This document shows, one piece after another, positions 1 to 8,498 of a DNA stretch of 64,000 nt; positions within the stretch are counted from its first letter, which is position 1, and every line of letters begins with the position of its first letter. This DNA comes from Oceanicola sp. GTDB lineage: Bacteria > Pseudomonadota > Alphaproteobacteria > Rhodobacterales > Rhodobacteraceae. Under the pieces are notes generated by a model that saw nothing but the letters and a program-made list of their open reading frames with translations, was not told the origin of the DNA and searched no databases. The position numbers and the translations under genes were made by a program. The DNA lies in assembly GCA_022447275.1 (NCBI GenBank), contig JAKVBK010000015.1:1-64000 (forward strand). The letters are read 5' to 3'.

Positions 1-430
1 ACTTCGGACTGCTCTTGCACAACGCTTAGGCCATGTCATGTTCGCGGATGTATTCGACATTATCCTGTTCTTATGATCTTTTGGCGCGTTCCTGTCTTTG
101 CGGTATGTTAGGAAGTGGGCGCTGCTTGGTATCTACCTTGCTTCTGAAAAACCAAACTTCGTTCGGACCAAATTAGCCTAGGTGCTGCGCAGCCACCGAG
201 GCAACGTCACCTTTCGTTTATGGCGGCGTGCTTCTCAGCCCAACAAGCCGCAGTTGGCACCCATGTCATCTTGTTTCGCGCGTGCCTACATGACGCGATT
301 GCTAAAAAATTTAGACCAAAGCACTACATGAGCACAGCGCGCAATGGTGCTGCTATCCTATTCTAACGGGCATTAAAGTGGGGGTCGCGGCGACGGCGCT
401 GAATGGTCGTCGATGCCTATGAGCCGTACG
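1..430. other. left-edge stretch without recognisable gene
   Basis: No open frame here carries a protein family that I recognise, and stops are frequent in all six frames. The sequence is more AT-rich than the flanking genes, with runs such as the A-tract near 305-311. It may be intergenic, or the decayed remains of a gene or insertion sequence. I see no inverted repeats that would mark an element end, so it is left unassigned. Confidence 0.4.
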
Positions 431-850
431 CTAGTGCGCTGGCTTCGCTTGGCCCGCCACTTCCGCGATCGAAGTTTCCGATAGCCGCTCGATCAGGCTT
501 TGCTCGATCTCGGCCATGACATCGGTAACGCGGCTGTAGAGCGCATTTTCGACGGAGCAGGAAGATGTGTGTGCGCCATCGCTCTCTGCGACAAGGCTTT
601 CATCAAGGGCGAGATAGATGTCAGCCAAGGTGATGTCTTGGGCGGGTTTTGCAAGTTTCCAACCGCCCGCATGGCCTTTTTCGGAGATCAGAAGGCCCTT
701 CTCGCGCAAGCGCCCCAACACACGGCGCACCACCACGGGGTTTGTCCCGGCATGCTCGGCGATATCTGCCGATGTGCGCATGCGTTCCGGGTCCCCGGCC
801 ATGTGGCTGAGCGTATGCAGCGCAAGTGAGAGGCGACTGTTTCGTTTCAT
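431..850 (-). CDS. Rrf2 family transcriptional regulator
   Basis: A 139-residue DNA-binding regulator. Residues 1-65 form the winged helix typical of Rrf2 proteins: a start like KRNSRLSLALHTL, then SADIAEHAG and the recognition helix with PVVVRRVLGRLREKGL, and a wing with GHAGGWKLA. The C-terminal part has one cysteine (SCSVENAL, about residue 98) instead of the three that bind an Fe-S cluster in IscR or NsrR, so cluster sensing is unlikely. It is transcribed away from the CobW operon starting at 956, and the 105-bp gap holds an imperfect inverted repeat at 882-912. By inference it represses itself and the CobW-DUF1826-DUF6525 genes. The ATG at 850 is supported by position only; no strong Shine-Dalgarno is visible. 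Confidence 0.85.
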   Translation of the reverse strand: MKRNSRLSLALHTLSHMAGDPERMRTSADIAEHAGTNPVVVRRVLGRLREKGLLISEKGHAGGWKLAKPAQDITLADIYLALDESLVAESDGAHTSSCSVENALYSRVTDVMAEIEQSLIERLSETSIAEVAGQAKPAH

Positions 851-881
851 GCCAGCGAAGATCCCCGAATGTGTGCCATAC

Positions 882-912
882 GTAACAATATGGGTTGCAT
901 ATAGATTGTAAC
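882..912. promoter_or_regulatory. candidate operator between Rrf2 gene and CobW operon
   Basis: Arms GTAACAAT (882-889) and ATTGTAAC (905-912) form an inverted repeat matching at 7 of 8 positions, with a 15-bp AT-rich centre. It lies midway between the two divergent starts at 850 and 956, where a shared operator would be expected. Binding by the Rrf2 protein or by Zur is inference; the sequence does not closely fit a Zur consensus I can recall. Confidence 0.3.
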
Positions 913-955
913 AGCGTAGGTTGCGTGGCTCAAATTGAACGCGATGGAGTTACCC

Positions 956-2167
956 ATGCAAGATAATCGCCTGCCTGTCACGGTACTTTCGGGCTTTCTT
1001 GGCGCAGGAAAGACCACGCTGCTGAACCGTGTGCTAAACAACCGCGAAGGCCGCCGGGTTGCGGTCATCGTCAATGACATGTCCGAAGTCAATATCGATG
1101 CGGATCTCGTCCGGGCGGACACTGAGTTGAGCCGCACGGATGAAACATTGGTGGAAATGTCAAACGGGTGCATTTGCTGCACGCTGCGCGATGACCTGCT
1201 TGCAGAGGTGCGTCGCCTGGCAGGTGAGGGGCGCTTCGATTACTTGCTCATTGAATCGACTGGAATCTCCGAACCACTGCCCGTGGCTGCAACTTTCGAC
1301 TTCCGCGATGAATACGGCGAGAGCCTGTCTGACGTTGCGCGGCTCGATACGATGGTCACTGTTGTCGATGCCGTGAACCTGCTCAACGATTATGCGTCAG
1401 AGGATTTCCTGAGTGATCGGGGCGAGACTCTTGGCGAAGAGGATGATCGGACGCTTGTGCACCTGCTTACCGACCAGATCGAGTTTGCCGATGTCGTCAT
1501 TCTGAACAAAGTGGCCGATGCAGGCCCCGAGAAAACAGACGCCGCGCTCAAGATCATTCGCAGCCTCAACGCAGATGCAGAGATCATCGAAACAAACCAT
1601 TCTTCTGTGGCTGCGGCCAAAATCCTCGATACGGGTCTGTTTGATTTTGAGCAGGCGCATGAGCACCCGATGTGGGCGAAGGAGCTTTATGGCTTTGCCG
1701 ATCATGTTCCTGAAACGGAAGAATATGGCGTCACATCCTACACCTATCGCGCCCGGCTTCCCTTCATTCCCGAACGGATCCTGGAGGTTCTGAATGGCGC
1801 TCTGCCCGGTGTGATCCGTGCCAAGGGCCATTTCTGGATCTCGACCCGCCCGGATTGGGTGGCCGAGTTTTCCCTTGCCGGCGCCCTGAGCAGCGTAAAG
1901 CCCTTGGGTACGTGGTGGGCGGCCGTTCCCGAAGAGCGCCGGCCCGACCACGATAGCGCAAAAGAATACATGATGGCCCATTGGCAAGAACCATGGGGCG
2001 ACCGCCGGCAGGAGATCGTCTTTATCGGGGCCGGCATTGACTGGCCCGCCCTCAAAGAGCGCCTCGATGCGTGTCTGGTGCCAGCGGTGGCAGCGATGGG
2101 CCCAGAAGATCTGCCTGACTACCCTGATCCGTTCCCAGCCTGGCGCCGGGTTGAGACAGCTGCATGA
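956..2167 (+). CDS. CobW/COG0523 family GTP-binding metallochaperone
   Basis: A cytosolic GTPase of the CobW/ZigA/YciC group, predicted to deliver a metal (usually zinc) to client enzymes. The Walker A motif [11 protein letters not shown] lies at about residues 12-22, the metal-binding CxCC motif ([11 protein letters not shown]) at about 68, and a guanine-specificity NK motif (ILNKVAD) near 185. The CobW C-terminal domain occupies the last 130 residues ([10 protein letters not shown] to TWWAAVPEE). I chose the ATG at 956 because GGAG stands seven bases upstream; in-frame TTG 935 and ATG 944 lack this. The stop overlaps the DUF1826 start by ATGA, so the two are translationally coupled. The client protein is unknown. 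Confidence 0.93.
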   Translation: MQDNRLPVTVLSGFLGAGKTTLLNRVLNNREGRRVAVIVNDMSEVNIDADLVRADTELSRTDETLVEMSNGCICCTLRDDLLAEVRRLAGEGRFDYLLIESTGISEPLPVAATFDFRDEYGESLSDVARLDTMVTVVDAVNLLNDYASEDFLSDRGETLGEEDDRTLVHLLTDQIEFADVVILNKVADAGPEKTDAALKIIRSLNADAEIIETNHSSVAAAKILDTGLFDFEQAHEHPMWAKELYGFADHVPETEEYGVTSYTYRARLPFIPERILEVLNGALPGVIRAKGHFWISTRPDWVAEFSLAGALSSVKPLGTWWAAVPEERRPDHDSAKEYMMAHWQEPWGDRRQEIVFIGAGIDWPALKERLDACLVPAVAAMGPEDLPDYPDPFPAWRRVETAA

Positions 2168-2799
2168 GTTTGCTGCAGCAAACCCTGTTTGAGACATCGG
2201 CGGCAGTATCCATTTGCGACACTGCCGCCGGGCTCAGACATTTTTTGGAGCCGTCCTGCGCGGCCGCGATCTGGCGACGGCAGACACCCCCGGATATCCA
2301 AAGCTGGCTTGATGATCTGCCGCCAGATGTTCTGCCCAATGGCCGCGTTGTTCTGCCCGCCGATGCGGTTGGCAAGGCTGTTTCCCATTTGTGTGACATG
2401 TCTGGGCTGCAAGCCAGCCCCGGGCGGGAATGGTTGCAAAATGACATCGTCGCGCTGGCAGAGATATTCGCGGATCTCATGGAGGCCCCGTTCCTTCGGG
2501 TGCGTCTGCAGGCGGTGGCCACGAATGCCTGTCGCAAGTTTCATGTGGACGCTTTGACGGCGCGACTGGTGTGCACCTACCGCGGGACAGGCACGCAATA
2601 TGGCACCTCGGTGCGCGATCAGGATCCTGGAAGGGTGTTCACGGTTCAGACCGGTGCGCCGATCCTGCTGCGGGGCACCCAATGGTCCGAGACGCCGCCC
2701 AGTGGTCTGCGGCATCGCTCCCCCCCGATCGAGGGGAGCGGTGAAACTCGTCTGCTGCTCGTGCTCGATCCAATCACTGACCCGGAGACGGAGCTGTGA
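2164..2799 (+). CDS. DUF1826 domain-containing protein
   Basis: A 211-residue protein of the DUF1826 family, which is commonly found beside CobW GTPases in proteobacteria. Family hallmarks seen are the block [19 protein letters not shown] with its Cys, His and Asp residues (about 120-140), the following YRGTGTQY, and the C-terminal [19 protein letters not shown]. The conserved Cys/His/Asp could bind metal, which would fit a client or partner of the CobW protein; this is inference. It overlaps the upstream gene by four bases (ATGA) and the next gene by four bases (GTGA), so the three are almost certainly one operon. Its biochemical function is not known. Confidence 0.88.
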   Translation: MSLLQQTLFETSAAVSICDTAAGLRHFLEPSCAAAIWRRQTPPDIQSWLDDLPPDVLPNGRVVLPADAVGKAVSHLCDMSGLQASPGREWLQNDIVALAEIFADLMEAPFLRVRLQAVATNACRKFHVDALTARLVCTYRGTGTQYGTSVRDQDPGRVFTVQTGAPILLRGTQWSETPPSGLRHRSPPIEGSGETRLLLVLDPITDPETEL

Positions 2800-3059
2800 G
2801 TCGCAACCTTGGACATTCAAGCCTGCGCCGCAGGCGGCGCAGCCGCGATCCGATGGCCGCATATGACGGATTGCCAGCGCCGCTGCGTCGTTGGGTGTCG
2901 CAGGCGGCGCTGCCTTGGTCCCCGGCGTCTGTGCGGCGGGTGTGGACAAAGGCCTTGGCCAAGGGGTTGTCTCCCGAAGAGGCCTTGCGTTCCCTCAGCC
3001 GGGCCGAGGCCCGCACCCTTGCCCGGGACAGCGTCTCGCAGCAAGGAATGCTTGGTTAG
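2796..3059 (+). CDS. DUF6525 family small basic protein
   Basis: An 87-residue arginine-rich protein with an N-terminal cluster SLRRRRRSRDPM, then a pattern of leucine, proline and tryptophan residues (YDGLPAPLRRW, ALPWSPASVRRVW) that I associate with the DUF6525 family of Rhodobacterales. Start is GTG at 2796, overlapping the DUF1826 stop. No signal peptide, membrane segment or metal site is evident. Its role is unknown; by position it belongs to the putative metal-handling operon. The family name is from memory of the sequence pattern and is moderately sure. Confidence 0.72.
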   Translation: MSRNLGHSSLRRRRRSRDPMAAYDGLPAPLRRWVSQAALPWSPASVRRVWTKALAKGLSPEEALRSLSRAEARTLARDSVSQQGMLG

Positions 3060-3124
3060 GCGCAACGCTTCGCTGGCCCCGAGTTTATTGGCCCGCAGCT
3101 CATGGGCCTCGCATGCATCGGCCC

Positions 3125-3481
3125 CTAGTCAGACAGGCACAGCTTGTTGCCGTCTCGATCCCTAATATAGGCAGAATATTTTGGGCCGCGCGGACCGGGC
3201 GCGCCTTCATCCTGCGCGCCCAGTTCCAAGGCGCGCGCATGCATCCTGTCCACCGCCTCGGGGCTGCCGACAGACACACCCAGCATCGTGCCATTCCCGT
3301 TTGTGGCGGGCTTGCCGTCAAAGGGCAGGGCGAGGGCAAAGGCAAAGTCATCGCCAAGCCAATAGGTCATGCGTTCTGATGCGGCCACACTGTGCAGACC
3401 CTGCCCGTCAAACAGCGCATTATAGAAGTTTGATGCCTGTTCCAGATCGTCTGTGCCGAGCACGAAATAGTTCATCTTCAT
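3125..3481 (-). CDS. VOC family (glyoxalase/bleomycin-resistance fold) protein
   Basis: A single-domain VOC protein of 118 residues, beginning MKMNYFVLGTDDLEQASNFY and ending SAYIRDRDGNKLC. This fold is used by glyoxalases, dioxygenases and antibiotic-binding proteins, and the substrate cannot be read from the sequence. The open frame extends upstream to 3715, but that extension has no family similarity and runs through the divergent regulator. The ATG at 3481 with GGAAA about ten bases upstream is the likely start. It diverges from the WYL regulator at 3591, which probably controls it. Confidence 0.85.
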   Translation of the reverse strand: MKMNYFVLGTDDLEQASNFYNALFDGQGLHSVAASERMTYWLGDDFAFALALPFDGKPATNGNGTMLGVSVGSPEAVDRMHARALELGAQDEGAPGPRGPKYSAYIRDRDGNKLCLSD

Positions 3482-3559
3482 CGGGAGATTTCCGTTGAGT
3501 TGGCGGCGGGGCCACTCTGGTTGCCCGCCTGATTTCACCGTGCTGGCAGCTCTATGGTA

Positions 3560-3584
3560 AAATATGTCATTTAATGGCATATTT
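3560..3584. promoter_or_regulatory. 25-bp near-perfect palindrome, likely operator of the WYL regulator
   Basis: Arms AAATATGTCATT (3560-3571) and AATGGCATATTT (3573-3584) flank one central T and match at 11 of 12 positions. The palindrome lies in the gap between the divergent VOC gene (start 3481) and regulator gene (start 3591). It covers the in-frame ATG at 3564, which argues that translation begins at 3591. An autoregulatory site that also controls the VOC gene is the simplest reading. Confidence 0.6.
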
Positions 3585-3590
3585 GTTTCC

Positions 3591-4325
3591 ATGGCGCAGA
3601 AAGATGTGACAGGCCGGTTGGAGCGGATGGACAGGTTGGCCGCCCGCCTCAAGGAGGATACCCCCTCGACGGTTGGAGGGCTGGCCGCTGAATTTGGTGT
3701 AAGTACGCGCACCATATCGCGCGATCTGGCCCTGATGCGCGCGCGCGGGATGCCTGTGGACGCGGATCGCGGACGGGGTGGTGGCGTGCGGCTTGATCAC
3801 AGTTGGGGCGTGGGCCGTTTGAACCTCAGCTATGGGGAAGCGGTGGATCTGCTGATCAGCATTGCCGTTGCAGAGCAGATGAAGTCCCCCATGTTTCTGG
3901 CCAATCTGGGGGCAGTGCGGCGGCAGCTGATTGCGTCCTTCTCGCCGGGAAAACGCGCGGAGGTAGACCGTCTGAAATCGCGTATTCTGGTGGGGGTGAC
4001 TGCTTCCAGCTATGTGCAAATGGGCGTCACCGGGCCTTCGGAGCGGGTGGTGCAGGCCTTGCACCAAGCCTTTGTAGATCGCGAAATGCTCCTGATCCGG
4101 TATCGTCGTGAAGACGGGCGGCTGTCCGAGCGAGAGATTGAGCCCCAATACCTGCTTTTGAAATATCCGGTCTGGTACGTCGTCGCCCAGGATCACCTCA
4201 GAGATGCGCCACGTACCTTCAGATGTGACCGCATTCAATCGGCCATGCGGACAGGAAGCCGGTTTCGGCTATTGCCAAAATCGCATTTTGCCTCTGCGTT
4301 TGCGCAGGACATGCAGGCCAATTAG
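3591..4325 (+). CDS. YafY-type HTH/WYL-domain transcriptional regulator
   Basis: A 244-residue regulator. The N-terminal HTH_11 domain contains STVGGLAAEFGVSTRTISRD (about residues 28-47) and a GRGGGVRL wing. The C-terminal WYL domain shows RYRREDGRLSEREIEPQYL, then KYPVWYVVAQD and FRCDRIQSA. WYL domains sense ligands or nucleic acid to control the HTH. It is divergent from the VOC gene and the palindrome at 3560-3584 sits directly upstream, so it probably regulates both. The frame also offers an ATG at 3564, but that lies inside the palindrome and neither start has a clear Shine-Dalgarno, so leaderless translation is possible. Confidence 0.88.
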   Translation: MAQKDVTGRLERMDRLAARLKEDTPSTVGGLAAEFGVSTRTISRDLALMRARGMPVDADRGRGGGVRLDHSWGVGRLNLSYGEAVDLLISIAVAEQMKSPMFLANLGAVRRQLIASFSPGKRAEVDRLKSRILVGVTASSYVQMGVTGPSERVVQALHQAFVDREMLLIRYRREDGRLSEREIEPQYLLLKYPVWYVVAQDHLRDAPRTFRCDRIQSAMRTGSRFRLLPKSHFASAFAQDMQAN

Positions 4326-4406
4326 CGGGCGGGTTCAACTGCTCGGTCGTCCGCGGCCTATGGCTATCCCTTTGCCATGCCAACCGCTGTCCCCAAGCTT
4401 TCGGTG

Positions 4407-5627
4407 TCAGATGACGGCGGTTTCGACGATGGGCGCTTGATGCAGCACCCGTTCATAGTGAAACGCCCCAAGATCAAGGCTGCGATAGGCGCCATATGTC
4501 AGCCATTCCGCCGTGCCCCGCCCCATGGCCGGGGATTGCTGCAAGCCATGTCCGGAAAAGCCGTTGAGGAAGATGAAGTTCGACACTTCAGGATGGGGGC
4601 CCGTGATGGCGTTGTGATCCAGCAGGTTCATTGCGTAATGCCCAGCCCATTCCGAGATCACCTTGACCGCTTCGAACTGGGGGATGCGTGTGGCGATCGT
4701 CGGCCAGATATGGGCTTCCCACAGGCTGTGATCCATCGCGAAATCATCATGCTCAACGCACGGATCGTCCTCCGCATGGCCGCCGCACAGATAGGTGCCC
4801 CCACCATTGTCACGCATATGCACACCTGATGGGTCGATGGTGAGGGGCAGATCCTGCTCCAATGGGCGCTCAGCCTTGAAGATCCAACTGAAGCGTTTGC
4901 GCGGTTCAACCGGCAACGTGATGCCTGCCATGGCAGCCGTGCGCGCCGCGCGGGGCCCGGATGCGTTCACCACCTGTCCGCAGGTAATCACCTCTCCGGT
5001 TTTGAGCGTTATGCTGTCTATGCGCGTGCCGGCCGGGTTGCGCGTCATCGCGACCACCTCATTGGCCACATACTCGGCCCCGCGTTCGCGCGCCTGCCGC
5101 TTCCACCAGTCAAACAGCGTGGCACCGTCGAAATAGCCCTCGTTGACCGTGTTGATCGAGCCCAGCTTGATGTCATCAAGGGCATAGAACGGATAGCGGG
5201 CGGCAATCTCTTCTTGCGACAGCAACTCGGTCATGGCGCCTGCTGCGCGCTGAACCTTCTGGTTGGCCCGCAACACGTTTGCAAAGCGCTCCGTGTCCGC
5301 AAGATAGAGGTAGCCAAAGCTGCGCAGTGTCAATTCCGGGACGCGCGCATCATCGCCCATGTAGCGGCGCGCATTCTTTACGAAATCGGCGCCAAACTGG
5401 GAAATCTGCACATTCAGCTTTGTGGAAAATTGCTGCCGAATGCAGGAATTCGTGTGGGCCGTAGAACACCATTCATAGCTGGGATCGCGCTCGACAACGA
5501 GGATTGAGCCGTTGAAATCAGGGTTGTCCGTGAGGAACCAAGCCGTGGAGGACCCCATGATCGCACCGCCAACGATGATCACGTCATAATGGGTCTGGGC
5601 AGGTGTTTGGGCGAAGGACGACGGCAT
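4407..5627 (-). CDS. FAD-dependent oxidoreductase, DAO (glycine/D-amino acid oxidase) family
   Basis: A 406-residue flavoenzyme that likely oxidises a secondary or D-amino acid or related amine. The dinucleotide-binding motif is VIIVGGAIMGSSTAWFL (about residues 14-30), followed by the acidic end of beta-2 (VVERD). NASGPRAARTAAMAGI and the C-terminal FSGHGLQQSPAMGRGTAEW are typical of DAO-family enzymes. The DAO fold usually runs 380-430 residues, so the protein is full length. The ATG at 5627 has GGAG nine bases upstream and is preferred over the in-frame TTG at 5642. The substrate cannot be deduced. It may belong with the carbohydrate-acid genes downstream on the same strand, though 226 bp separate them. 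Confidence 0.88.
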   Translation of the reverse strand: MPSSFAQTPAQTHYDVIIVGGAIMGSSTAWFLTDNPDFNGSILVVERDPSYEWCSTAHTNSCIRQQFSTKLNVQISQFGADFVKNARRYMGDDARVPELTLRSFGYLYLADTERFANVLRANQKVQRAAGAMTELLSQEEIAARYPFYALDDIKLGSINTVNEGYFDGATLFDWWKRQARERGAEYVANEVVAMTRNPAGTRIDSITLKTGEVITCGQVVNASGPRAARTAAMAGITLPVEPRKRFSWIFKAERPLEQDLPLTIDPSGVHMRDNGGGTYLCGGHAEDDPCVEHDDFAMDHSLWEAHIWPTIATRIPQFEAVKVISEWAGHYAMNLLDHNAITGPHPEVSNFIFLNGFSGHGLQQSPAMGRGTAEWLTYGAYRSLDLGAFHYERVLHQAPIVETAVI

Positions 5628-5853
5628 TTTCACGGTCTCCAAAGGCGGATGGCACAGCGCGATGAACGTGGAAAAGGGGATAACCCCTGGGACGTCGGCC
5701 TGGGCCGCCCCGCATCTATGCTAGGCACAGCCGCTGCAAAAGGCCAGCACGGAGCATAGCCCGGTTCCGGCGCAGTTGGGCGCCTACCGCACAAGGTGCT
5801 GGATATGCTGAGGGGCGCAGTGCAGGGGCTTTGCGCCTGAGGCGGTCTGCAGA

Positions 5854-6624
5854 TCAGCCCGTAAGGGTTTTCATCCATCCCAGCGTGTCTTGGGTGCGCG
5901 CGGCGCCCGGTTTGTATTCGGCCCCAAGCGGGCGGTGCCAGCCCATCCCATCAAGGGCTGCAAAGATTGCGGCATAGTTCAGCTCACCCTGATCGGGCAC
6001 GCCGCGGGCGGGCACGCCAGCAAACTGGATGTGGCCGATATGGTTTTGCAGGGCGCGGGCGCGGGTGATCACATCGCCTTCGCTGCGGCCCACGTGGTAG
6101 CAGTCAAACATCAGGGCTAGGTTGTCGGCTGCGACCTCGCGGATGATGGCTGCGGCTTGGTCTGTTGTGTGCAAGAAATAGTCGGGGGCATCGTGCCGAT
6201 TGAGCGGTTCGATCAGGATCGTGATATTATGGGGGCGGGCCCGCGCGCAGGCATAGCTCAGGTTGTCCAGAAAGGCGGCTCGGTGCTCTGCGCTGCGTCC
6301 GAACCCCGCCATGACATGCACGGCCGCACAGTCAATCTGAGCAGCATAGGCGATGGCCTCATCGATCGCGGCACGTGCTTCTGGTTCGCGGCCGGGCTGA
6401 GCTGCCAAACCATTGTCGCCCGCGCTGATGTCGCCACGACGCGTATTGAGCCCGAGCATCTTTAGGCCCGTGTCCGCCAGGGCCGCCTGCACCTCCTCTA
6501 TGGCCGTCTCAAAGGGCCAGTGGCATTCCACCGCGTCAAAGCCAGCCGCATGGGCGGCGCGGATCGCTTCGGGCAAGCTCAGATCAGGCCACAGGAAGCC
6601 CAGATTGGCGGAAAAGCGCGGCAT
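5854..6624 (-). CDS. otnI: hydroxypyruvate / 2-oxo-tetronate isomerase (TIM barrel)
   Basis: A 256-residue xylose-isomerase-like TIM-barrel enzyme of the Hyi/OtnI family (cytosolic ketose-aldose type isomerisation). It shows the family start PRFSANLGFLWPDLSL, the active-site strand ILIEPLNRHDAPDYFL with its catalytic Glu, FDCYHVGRSEGD, and the second Glu in GAEYKPG. It begins two bases after the stop of the dehydrogenase at 6627, so the two form one transcript. A pair of this isomerase with an LtnD-like dehydrogenase is known from four-carbon acid sugar (L-threonate/D-erythronate) catabolism. However, no OtnK kinase or OtnC aldolase is present here, so hydroxypyruvate isomerase remains equally possible. 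Confidence 0.82.
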   Translation of the reverse strand: MPRFSANLGFLWPDLSLPEAIRAAHAAGFDAVECHWPFETAIEEVQAALADTGLKMLGLNTRRGDISAGDNGLAAQPGREPEARAAIDEAIAYAAQIDCAAVHVMAGFGRSAEHRAAFLDNLSYACARARPHNITILIEPLNRHDAPDYFLHTTDQAAAIIREVAADNLALMFDCYHVGRSEGDVITRARALQNHIGHIQFAGVPARGVPDQGELNYAAIFAALDGMGWHRPLGAEYKPGAARTQDTLGWMKTLTG

Positions 6625-6626
6625 AC

Positions 6627-7526
6627 TCAGGATGCCTCGCCGGGCAAGGCAAGGCCAGCCATACGGGCATAAACCTTCGCAACGGCCGCGTCATCTTCCC
6701 CGCCCAGTCCCATGCCCGCGGCGGCCTCGTACTGCGCCAGCGCTGTGGCGGTCATGGGGGCGGAAAACTGCGCGTCACGGGCAATGTCGAGCACAATGCC
6801 GAGGTCTTTGGGCCAGATATTCACTGCGCTGCGCGGGGTGTAGTCACCGTCAACGATATGGGGGCCGCGGTTTTCCAGCATCCAGGAATTGCCTGCACAG
6901 CTTGGGATTACCTCCATGAACGTCTCCGGGGGCACGCCTTGGGTCATGCCAAATGTCATGGCCTCCGCCATTGTCGCGATATGCACCCCGGCAAGCAGTT
7001 GGTTAACCGCCTTCATCGCCGACCCAGCCCCGGCCGCATCGCCAAGGCGGAACACTTTCTCTGATGTGGCGTCGAGCATCTCTGCCGCAGCGGCAAAGGC
7101 CTCCGCTGTGCCGGAGGCCATGATCGTCAGCGCGCCCTGTGCTGCCTTCACTGCCCCGCCTGAAATGGGCGCATCGAGGTAATGTACGTGATGCTCTGCG
7201 CAGCGCGCTGCCATCTCGCGGGCGAAGGCTGGAGGAACGGTCGCACAAGCCATTACGACACTCCCGGGGGCCATTCTGGGCACGACGCCCTGCGGCCCGA
7301 ACAGAACGTCTTCGGTCTGTGCCGCGTTGAGAACCACGACGGCAACGGCATCGAGCGTTGCTGCAATATCTTCTCGGGCGCCTTCTGCCCCGCCCTCGGC
7401 CCGAAAGCGGTGCATTTGCGCGGCAACAACGTCGAAACCAAAGGTCTGATGCCCGGCTGCCAGGATCGACTGTGCAATCCCGTAGCCCATTGAGCCCAGC
7501 CCAATCACGGCGACCTTTTTCGGCAT
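6627..7526 (-). CDS. ltnD: NAD-dependent beta-hydroxyacid dehydrogenase, L-threonate dehydrogenase-like
   Basis: A 299-residue member of the 3-hydroxyisobutyrate/L-threonate dehydrogenase family. The NAD-binding motif is VAVIGLGSMGYGIAQ at the N-terminus, the substrate loop DAPISGGAVKAAQG is near residue 120, and the catalytic Lys and Asn are in AMKAVNQLLAG (about 170). A full AGGAGG stands upstream of the ATG at 7526, so the longer frame to 7604 is not used. It is co-transcribed with the isomerase that follows by two bases. The LtnD assignment rests on this pairing and on general similarity; tartronate semialdehyde or hydroxyisobutyrate are alternative substrates. Confidence 0.8.
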   Translation of the reverse strand: MPKKVAVIGLGSMGYGIAQSILAAGHQTFGFDVVAAQMHRFRAEGGAEGAREDIAATLDAVAVVVLNAAQTEDVLFGPQGVVPRMAPGSVVMACATVPPAFAREMAARCAEHHVHYLDAPISGGAVKAAQGALTIMASGTAEAFAAAAEMLDATSEKVFRLGDAAGAGSAMKAVNQLLAGVHIATMAEAMTFGMTQGVPPETFMEVIPSCAGNSWMLENRGPHIVDGDYTPRSAVNIWPKDLGIVLDIARDAQFSAPMTATALAQYEAAAGMGLGGEDDAAVAKVYARMAGLALPGEAS

Positions 7527-7688
7527 GCTGTCCTCCTGTGCGTGCGCGGCCACCCTGACTGTCTTACCCGTCTGTCGCAACCTTGCCGGGGCATGCCACG
7601 GCAAAGCAATGGTCTGGGGCAGATATTCGCGTTGGCAAGCCGCTCAAACCAGTGCGTAATGCGCGTCGGAAGAATGGGAAGGTGCGCT

Positions 7689-8489
7689 ATGGCCAAGATC
7701 ATTGTTTTTACGGATATCCACATTCGGGCTGAGGGCCAGCGGATCATTGGCCTCGATCCCGCTGCCCGGTTTGCACAAGGTCTGGCCCATGCTGCCCGCC
7801 TGCATCCCGATGCGGCCTGTGCCGTGCTGATGGGTGATTTGGCCGACACTGGCGTGCGGGCCGAATATGAAATCCTGCGCCGCATCCTTGCAGATGCGCC
7901 TTGGCCGGTGATCCCAATGATGGGCAATCACGATAACCGTGAGGTCTTTCGCCAAGTGTTTCCGGAAGCGCCGAGAGATCCTAACGGTTTTGTTCAGGCT
8001 GTGCGCGATCTGGAGGGGGTGCGGCTGATCACACTAGATACACTCGACCCAAGCACCGAACCGCACCACGGAGGGCGGCTGTGTTCAAAGCGGCTCGACT
8101 GGCTGAAGGCCGCCTTAGCGCAAGCCCAAGGGCAGGGCTGTCTGGTGTTTCTGCACCATCCGCCCTTTGACACCGGCTTTGCCGGGATGGACCGCATCGG
8201 ATTGCACAATGCCGCCGAACTGCGCGATCTGCTGGCCTCGGGCCCCGTCACCCATGTGTTCGCGGGCCATATCCATCGCACGATCACCGCCACCGTGGAT
8301 GGCCTGCCAATGACCGTTTTCAAAAGCCCGTGCCACCAAATGCCGATGATGCTGGGGGCAGAGGGAAGTGGCCATTCCGTGCCCGAGCCCGGTGCCTACG
8401 GCATCCTCACCACGCGTGGGCCGAATGTTGTGGTGCATTTCGAGGATTTCACCCTGCCCGAGACGGAGGTTGGCCAGAGCGCGGTTTAG
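7689..8489 (+). CDS. metallophosphoesterase, CpdA-like cyclic nucleotide phosphodiesterase
   Basis: A 266-residue calcineurin-like phosphoesterase. All five metal and catalytic motifs are intact: TDIHI (DxH), MGDLAD, GNHDNR, HHPPFD and GHIHR. This set matches class III cyclic-nucleotide phosphodiesterases (CpdA/GpdQ group), which hydrolyse cAMP or phosphodiesters with a dimetal centre. The ATG at 7689 is preceded by GGGAAGG and opens directly into the first beta strand; the frame's extension to 7542 has no similarity. It converges with betA, ending ten bases before it. Substrate choice between cAMP and glycerophosphodiesters cannot be made from sequence. Confidence 0.87.
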   Translation: MAKIIVFTDIHIRAEGQRIIGLDPAARFAQGLAHAARLHPDAACAVLMGDLADTGVRAEYEILRRILADAPWPVIPMMGNHDNREVFRQVFPEAPRDPNGFVQAVRDLEGVRLITLDTLDPSTEPHHGGRLCSKRLDWLKAALAQAQGQGCLVFLHHPPFDTGFAGMDRIGLHNAAELRDLLASGPVTHVFAGHIHRTITATVDGLPMTVFKSPCHQMPMMLGAEGSGHSVPEPGAYGILTTRGPNVVVHFEDFTLPETEVGQSAV

Positions 8490-8498
8490 GGCGCGCGC

